The notes beneath the pieces were generated by a model. The model had not been told where the DNA came from and did not search any database. It saw nothing but the letters and a program-made list of their open reading frames with translations. This document shows positions 14,932 to 20,216 of a stretch of 20,216 nt of DNA, piece by piece. Within the stretch, counting starts at the first letter, position 1, and every line of letters begins with the position of its first letter. The stretch comes from CAYPNF01 sp964411985 (GTDB taxonomy: Bacteria > Verrucomicrobiota > Verrucomicrobiia > Limisphaerales > J093). The DNA is taken from positions 1-20,216 of the forward strand of contig CAYPNF010000096.1 of assembly GCA_964411985.1 (NCBI GenBank), in the 5' to 3' direction. Both the position numbers and the translations under genes were made by a program.

Positions 14932-17900
14932 ATGTCCATGTTTGACAACGCTCCCTCCTTGCCGCGAACCTCAAGTCGGCTGCCGTCGGCCTGCTTGGTC
15001 CTTCTTGGAGTCTTGCTGTTCGCCGGCCCGCTCCGCGCTCTGCTCGCTTCCTCGCCATCCGCTCAGGATTTGCGCATCACCGAGTTCAGCGCCGCCAACA
15101 ATTCTGGCGAGAAGGACGAGACCGGCGCGTATCAGGATTGGATTGAGATCTACAATCCCAACCCGGCAGCCACCTCGGCCGAGGGATGGTTTCTCACGGA
15201 CAATGCACAGAACCTCTCCAAATGGCGTCTTCCGAAGGTGACGATTCCCGGACAGGGCTTTCTCGTCGTCTTTGCCTCCGGCCTGGACCGTAGCAGCCCC
15301 ACAAACCGTCTCCATACCAACTTCCGTCTCGATCGAAACGGCGAGTACCTGGCCCTTGTCCAACCTGACGGGGTGACCATCGCCACGGCCTTCGCTCCCG
15401 CCTATCCACGCCAACTGGCTGACGTCTCGTACGGAACCACGATGGCGGTTCAGTCAGAGATCCTAGTTCCCACCAACGCCGTCGGCCGGCTGCTGATTCC
15501 TACCGCTACCGCCCCGGTTTCTTCCTGGGCACAGCAAGATTTCAACGATTCTGCATGGACCCTTGTCACTTTAGGGGTTGGGTATGATCGCCCTTCCTCG
15601 GACCCCACCGTGCCGGATCCAACCCTGCCCGCCGTGGATGTGACCCAACCCAGTGACTTCATCGTCGCCACCTCCGGCAACTCTCCGGACAATGAAGGGG
15701 TCGAAAACGCCATTGACGACCGCCCTGACACAAAATACCTGAATTTCGACAAACTCGATGCCGGATTCACGGTCACCCCTTCCGTCGGCGATAGCGTGGT
15801 GACCGGGCTGCGCTTGACCTCTGCCAACGACGCCCCCGAGCGCGATCCCACGACCTTTGTTCTATTCGGATCTCGTGACGGCGATAGTTTTGTCGAGGTC
15901 GCCCGCGGGCCTATCCCTATTTTTTCCGGCCGGTTTACACCTGTGGAGGTTGCCTTCACGAACCTGGTTGCCTACAAGCATTACCGGCTTCTGTTCCCCA
16001 CCGTGCAGAATGCAAATGCGGCCGTTGCCATGCAGATTGCGGAGGTGGAACTCCTGGGGCGGATAGGGTCCACCCCAACCAGCCTCAAGGAGTGGATTCA
16101 GTCCGACTTGGAGGCATCTCTCTACAATCGCCAGTCTTCCGTCTGTCTGCGTATCCCTTTCGTGGTCGACGAGCTCCGTCCGCGACCCCATCTCGCGCTC
16201 CGAGTGCGATACGACGATGGTTTCATCGCCTTTCTCAATGGGGTGGAAATTGCGCGCGGAAATGTGCCGTTGAACCTTCTCTGGGATTCGACTGCGCTCA
16301 CCAATCGATCTCGCGCCATCGCGGTCCTCCAGGAACGCTTCGATGTGAGTGGATTCGCCCAACTGCTGCAGGTCGGCACGAACATCCTCGCCTTCCGCGC
16401 CCTGAACGACAGCCCGGACAGCCCCGACTTCCTGCTCCAGGCGGAACTCGAGAACAGCGAGTTGACTTTCGGTGCAGTGGGCTATTTCAGGTCTGCCACC
16501 CCGGGTCAACCCAATGGCAACGCCAGCCTTGGTCTGGTCGCCGATGTCACCGCCACTCCTCAGCATGGTTTTTACGAGGCGCCAACAACGGTCACGTTGT
16601 ACTGCTCCACTCCAGGGACCATGATCCGGTACACCACCAATACGACTGTGCCTTCCCCCACCAACGGCCTCCTTTACACCAGTCCCATCCAACTCTCCCG
16701 TACCACGACGCTCCGCGCCGCCGCCTTCCGGGAGGATTGGTACCCCTCGCGGGCTACGACCCACTCCTACCTCATGTTGAACGATGTGATCACCCAGTCC
16801 ACAGCTTCCACGCTTGCGGCTGGGTTCCCAACTTCCTGGAACGGTCAAGCGGTGGACTACGGTATGGACCCGCGCGTTGTGGGGCAGGCTGGACAGGACA
16901 AGTATGGCGGCAAGTATACCCGTTCCATCAAGTCCGACCTTCAGGCCATCCCCACGATGTCCCTGGTCATGGATATGGCTGACATGTTTGGCCCCAAGGG
17001 CATCTACTCGAATCCCCAGAATCACGGGGAAGCCTGGGAGCGCAGCGCTTCCCTGGAGTTGATCTATCCTGATGGCCGCCCGGGGTTCCAGGAGAATGCC
17101 GGGGTGCGGATCCAAGGGGGTGCTTTCCGCCGTTTCGATCTTACGCTCAAGAAGTCCTTTCGTATCATTTTCAGTGAGAAGTACGGATCCACCACCCTCC
17201 GTTACCCCTTGTTCGGTGAAGAGGCCGCTTCCGAGTTCAACAACTTCGTCCTGCGTGCCAACAGCAACGACGGCTGGCCCTATTTCAGCGGTAGTTGCCT
17301 CTATATCCGCGACGCCTTTGCCATGGAAACCGCCCGGGCCATGTCCATGGTTTCCTCCCATTCCGATTTCGTCCATCTGTACATCAACGGTGCCTACTGG
17401 GGACTCTACAACCCGGTCGAGCGCCCCGATGCCGCCTTCTCAGCCACCTACCAAGGCGGTGATCGCGACACCTGGGACGCCATCAACCAGGACTCGGTGC
17501 CGGATGGTAACTATGACGCCTGGAATCGGATGTTGAGCCTCCTGACTCAGGGAGTCGCGAAAACGGAAGTCTACCAACGTTTGCAGGGCAACAATCCCGA
17601 TGGCACCCGCAACTCTGCCTATGAGGACCTGCTCAACGTCGAAAACCTGATCGATTATATCATCCTGAATACCTACGCGGGTAATACCGATTGGCCACAC
17701 CGGAACTGGTGGGCTGGGCGCGACCGGAACAATGGCGATGGCTTCCACTTTTATCCCTGGGACACCGAAACTGCCTTGGGTATCACGGGTGTGGATGTGG
17801 ATGTCACCGGCGCAAACGGCGCGGTGGCCACCCCCTATGCTGCCGCACGGGCGAATGCCGACTTCCGCATGGCCTTTGCCGATCACGTCTATCGTCATTT

Positions 17901-19749
17901 CTACAACGGAGGAGCTTTGTATGTGAATCCGGCCAAACCGGCCTGGGATGCCAGTCACCCTGAGAATAACCGTCCCGCCGCGCGCTTTGCCGGCCTGGCA
18001 AGCCGGGTACAAGCCGCGATCGTAGGCGAATCGGCCCGATGGGGGGATCAGAAAGCTACCGGCCCGTTCACCCGTGACGAACACTGGCAGAAGGAACGCG
18101 ACAATCTGCTCACCAACTTCTTCCCCAAACGGTCGGCGATCGTGCTGGCGCAGTATCGACGCGCTGGACTTTACCCCAACATCGATCCCCCTGCGATGAG
18201 CCAGCGCGGCGGTGCGGTACCCGTTGGTTTCCAGCTTAGCCTCTCCAGTAGTCAAGGCTCGATCTACTACACCACGAACCTGACCGACCCCCGTATGCCC
18301 ATCGAGACTCAGGAGATCTCGCGTCGGACTCTGGTCAGCAGCAACACGACCAAGCGGGTCCTCATCCCTTCCACAGCGAACGGGGGTAGCCAACTCGCCG
18401 GCACCTGGCAAGGTTCCCAAGAGCCCTTTGACGACAGCGCTTGGACTTCAGGCACGGGAGCGCTCGGCTTTGACCGGGACTACTTCTTCAACTCCACCAT
18501 TGGCTTCAACGTGCGGACCCTGATGGACACGAAGAACACCACCGCCTTCGTCCGCATTCCCTTCGACTACACTCCTGCCACCGGCACTCAGGCGAGTTTT
18601 CTCGCGCTGCGTGTCCAGTACAATGACGGCTTCGTTGCGTACCTCAACGGAGTCAAAATAGCTTCCACCAACGCCCCTGCCGCGCCCGCCTGGAATTCCA
18701 CTGCAACCTCGACCCATGGGGATTCAGCTTCGCTTCTTTTCGAGGAGTTCAAGAGCGAGGGGGGGGCTGCTGCCCTGAAGACCGGTCGTAACATTCTCGC
18801 CATCCAGGGTCTCAACGCGGCGCTCAATAGCACCGAGTTTCTTTTGGGTGTCGAACTCGCCGCCGGCGAAAGCCGCAATACCACCCCCACCACCAATAGC
18901 GTATTGCTTTACACGGGCCCCATCGTTCTGAATGACCTCACCACTCTCAAAACCCGCACTTACAATGGCAAGGAATGGAGTGCCCTCAATGAGGCCACGT
19001 TCGTGGTGGGAGCCCCTTCCATCGCTCTCTCGGAACTCCACTACCACCCCGCAAAAGCGTCCTCGGCGGAACTGGCCGCCGGTTTTTCTAACGCTGACGA
19101 TTTTGAGTTCATCGAGTTGTACAACAACGGTGTAGGTACATTCGATCTCCAAGGCTGCCGTTTCATCACCGGCATTGGCTTCGACTTCACCGGCTCTGGC
19201 GTCACGAGCCTTCCGGCGGGGCGATATGTCCTGGTGGTCAAGAATCGGGCCGCGTTCGAACTCCGATACGGTGTCGGCCTTCCTGTCGCGGGCGAATACT
19301 CCGGGCAATTGAACAATGCCGGGGAACGAATCCAGCTGGTCAACGCGCGCAGTGAGGACCTCCTCAACTTCACCTACGGAACCACCAGTCCCTGGCCTCA
19401 GAGCCCAGACGGCTTCGGACCGTCTCTCGAAGTACGCGAGTCAGCCGTCGAGCTCAGCTCCGTATCCAGTTGGCAGGCCAGCATCGACTCAGGCGGTTCT
19501 CCAGGTTGGGCCAACGCCACCGCGCCTCTCCAGATCACCGAGACCTACCTAATGGATGGTAAGCTTGTTTTCCAGTTCCCTGGTAAAGCAACCCTGGGCT
19601 ACACCATCTACTACCGGGATTCCTTCGCTGAGGATACCTGGCGCCAATTCCAACAAGGCGCTCCCCTTGGGCAGGACCAGGCGGTTACCGTCAGCGTCGA
19701 CCTCCCAGCGAGCCCTTCGGCCCGGTTTTTCCGGATTTCAATACCCTAG
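14932..19749 (+). CDS. Giant exported lamin-tail / CotH-kinase-like protein
   Basis: The 1605-residue protein (counted from ATG 14932; ATG 14938 is equally possible) has a signal peptide in its first 42 or so residues. Domain order by residue: lamin-tail domain 45-168; galactose-binding-like module starting DFNDSAW 178-220, broken by a discoidin (F5/8)-like segment 234-377, then resuming 378-508; chitobiase-type Fn3-like domain 536-618; CotH kinase-like domain about 673-1078 with KKSFRIIF, LYINGAYWGLYNPVERPD and FYPWDTE (Asp944, the expected metal ligand); a second chitobiase-type domain 1080-1128 and 1318-1360 split by a second module 1131-1314; second lamin-tail domain 1362-1488; C-terminal beta-sandwich 1533-1605 ending FFRISIP. 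CotH in spores phosphorylates CotB and CotG; the role here is unknown, probably surface or biomass attachment. The frame is open back to 14716, but that would overlap the divergent gene. Confidence 0.95.
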   Translation: MSMFDNAPSLPRTSSRLPSACLVLLGVLLFAGPLRALLASSPSAQDLRITEFSAANNSGEKDETGAYQDWIEIYNPNPAATSAEGWFLTDNAQNLSKWRLPKVTIPGQGFLVVFASGLDRSSPTNRLHTNFRLDRNGEYLALVQPDGVTIATAFAPAYPRQLADVSYGTTMAVQSEILVPTNAVGRLLIPTATAPVSSWAQQDFNDSAWTLVTLGVGYDRPSSDPTVPDPTLPAVDVTQPSDFIVATSGNSPDNEGVENAIDDRPDTKYLNFDKLDAGFTVTPSVGDSVVTGLRLTSANDAPERDPTTFVLFGSRDGDSFVEVARGPIPIFSGRFTPVEVAFTNLVAYKHYRLLFPTVQNANAAVAMQIAEVELLGRIGSTPTSLKEWIQSDLEASLYNRQSSVCLRIPFVVDELRPRPHLALRVRYDDGFIAFLNGVEIARGNVPLNLLWDSTALTNRSRAIAVLQERFDVSGFAQLLQVGTNILAFRALNDSPDSPDFLLQAELENSELTFGAVGYFRSATPGQPNGNASLGLVADVTATPQHGFYEAPTTVTLYCSTPGTMIRYTTNTTVPSPTNGLLYTSPIQLSRTTTLRAAAFREDWYPSRATTHSYLMLNDVITQSTASTLAAGFPTSWNGQAVDYGMDPRVVGQAGQDKYGGKYTRSIKSDLQAIPTMSLVMDMADMFGPKGIYSNPQNHGEAWERSASLELIYPDGRPGFQENAGVRIQGGAFRRFDLTLKKSFRIIFSEKYGSTTLRYPLFGEEAASEFNNFVLRANSNDGWPYFSGSCLYIRDAFAMETARAMSMVSSHSDFVHLYINGAYWGLYNPVERPDAAFSATYQGGDRDTWDAINQDSVPDGNYDAWNRMLSLLTQGVAKTEVYQRLQGNNPDGTRNSAYEDLLNVENLIDYIILNTYAGNTDWPHRNWWAGRDRNNGDGFHFYPWDTETALGITGVDVDVTGANGAVATPYAAARANADFRMAFADHVYRHFYNGGALYVNPAKPAWDASHPENNRPAARFAGLASRVQAAIVGESARWGDQKATGPFTRDEHWQKERDNLLTNFFPKRSAIVLAQYRRAGLYPNIDPPAMSQRGGAVPVGFQLSLSSSQGSIYYTTNLTDPRMPIETQEISRRTLVSSNTTKRVLIPSTANGGSQLAGTWQGSQEPFDDSAWTSGTGALGFDRDYFFNSTIGFNVRTLMDTKNTTAFVRIPFDYTPATGTQASFLALRVQYNDGFVAYLNGVKIASTNAPAAPAWNSTATSTHGDSASLLFEEFKSEGGAAALKTGRNILAIQGLNAALNSTEFLLGVELAAGESRNTTPTTNSVLLYTGPIVLNDLTTLKTRTYNGKEWSALNEATFVVGAPSIALSELHYHPAKASSAELAAGFSNADDFEFIELYNNGVGTFDLQGCRFITGIGFDFTGSGVTSLPAGRYVLVVKNRAAFELRYGVGLPVAGEYSGQLNNAGERIQLVNARSEDLLNFTYGTTSPWPQSPDGFGPSLEVRESAVELSSVSSWQASIDSGGSPGWANATAPLQITETYLMDGKLVFQFPGKATLGYTIYYRDSFAEDTWRQFQQGAPLGQDQAVTVSVDLPASPSARFFRISIP

Positions 19750-19818
19750 GCTAGAGCCTGTCCCAAGACCCGCTCATTGATTGCATAGGGGATTAGAATT
19801 GTCTGTCCCCACAGGATT

Positions 19819-20165
19819 CCGCCATCACTCTTAGGTAGGGACATCGCGCTGCGATGTCCCGGGGGGTGCCCGGACGGCCCATCGGTCCGTCCCTACCCAA
19901 AAGAGTGGCAATGGTAGGTAGGGACATCGCGCTGCGATGTCTGGGGGGTGTGTACGGACGGCCCGTCGGTCCGTCCCTACCCAAAGGAGTGGCAATGGTA
20001 GGTAGGGACATCGCGCTGCGATGTCCGTGGGTGCCCGGACGGCCCATCGGTCCATCCCTACCCAAAGGAGGGGCAGTGACAGGTAGGGACATCGCGCTGC
20101 GATGTCCGGGGGGTGCGCGGACGGCCCATCGGTCCGTCCCTACCCAAAAGAGTGGCAATGGCAGG
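19819..20165. mobile_element. Array bounded by imperfect inverted arms (MITE/REP-like)
   Basis: The left flank CCGCCATCACTCTT (19819-19832) is the imperfect reverse complement of the right end AAGAGTGGCAATGGCAGG (20148-20165), differing by a 3-base and a 1-base gap. These arms directly extend the inner pair GGTAGGGAC/GTCCCTACC, so the array has clear ends in inverted orientation, as expected of a non-autonomous, transposase-mobilised palindromic element whose core was later duplicated. No transposase gene or target-site duplication is apparent in the window. The mobile interpretation is inference. Confidence 0.45.
19833..20165. repeat. Four tandem 81-84 bp palindromic repeat units
   Basis: Units begin at 19833, 19916, 20000 and 20081 (spacings 83, 84 and 81). 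The first 26 bases are identical in all four. Within each, GACATCGC-GCT-GCGATGTC is a tight hairpin, GGACGG pairs with CCGTCC further on, and the outer arms GGTAGGGAC and GTCCCTACC are complementary, so a unit can fold as one long structure or a branched one. The third unit has a G-to-A change (CCATCC) that weakens both the second hairpin and the outer stem. Units are joined by a 14-20 base linker close to AAAGAGTGGCAATGG. A degenerate partial fifth unit (GGTAGGGACAAGGGATGTG) follows at 20170-20188. Reading frames through the array only translate the repeats and, since one spacing is not a multiple of three, are not genes. Confidence 0.9.
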
Positions 20166-20216
20166 ATAGGGGTAGGGACAAGGGATGTGACCTTGCCCCT
20201 CCCTCCGAACCGGACA

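Noticed and set aside
19793..20158. Minus-strand 121-codon frame with repeated GRDGPMGRP-like segments
   Set aside because: It only translates the palindromic repeat array; the frame shifts between units and there is no recognisable start context or family.
19833..20165. Possible CRISPR array
   Set aside because: The linkers between units are also near-identical, so there are no unique spacers, and no cas genes are present.

Overview
The window reads as a chromosomal segment of a GC-rich Verrucomicrobiota bacterium, probably near the Pedosphaera/Limisphaera group. This is inferred from gene content: a very large exported protein combining lamin-tail, CotH and chitobiase-type domains, an FG-GAP/ASPIC-UnbV protein, an H-X9-DG pseudopilin, a GH140-like enzyme, and a sensor-type N-terminus with OB-like repeats. 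Shine-Dalgarno sequences are mostly weak or absent, so several start codons were chosen on protein grounds.

Layout. Bases 1-917 (minus) hold the N-terminal 305 residues of an exported, sensor-like protein that runs off the left edge. A divergent gene (1243-2292, plus) encodes a PfkB-family sugar kinase. It converges on elongation factor P (2372-2929, minus), with a strong hairpin terminator between them. A membrane protein of unknown function follows (3213-4412). Next is a probable two-gene operon of a GH140-like glycosidase (4491-5984) and an H-X9-DG pseudopilin (5996-6865). These converge, across a 16-bp-stem hairpin, on a compact hypD-hypE pair (6971-9151, minus) for [NiFe]-hydrogenase cofactor assembly, with no hypC, hypA, hypB or hypF in the window. 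Divergent from hypD is an exported protein that may be a helical-barrel carbohydrate enzyme (9274-10722). The right half is two giant exported genes facing away from each other: a 1241-residue FG-GAP/ASPIC protein (11008-14733, minus) and a 1605-residue lamin-tail/CotH protein (14932-19749, plus).

The right end (19819-20165) is a non-coding array of four near-identical 81-84 bp units. Each can form nested hairpins, and the whole array is bounded by imperfect inverted arms.

Functionally the window mixes housekeeping genes (efp, sugar kinase, hypDE) with exported proteins suited to polysaccharide use and surface display. No CRISPR array, tRNA, rRNA, prophage, transposase or recognisable defence system was seen. 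The items most worth a second look are the repeat array, the isolated hypDE pair, the EF-P with Asn at the usual Lys/Arg tip position, and the nested domain architecture of the CotH protein.
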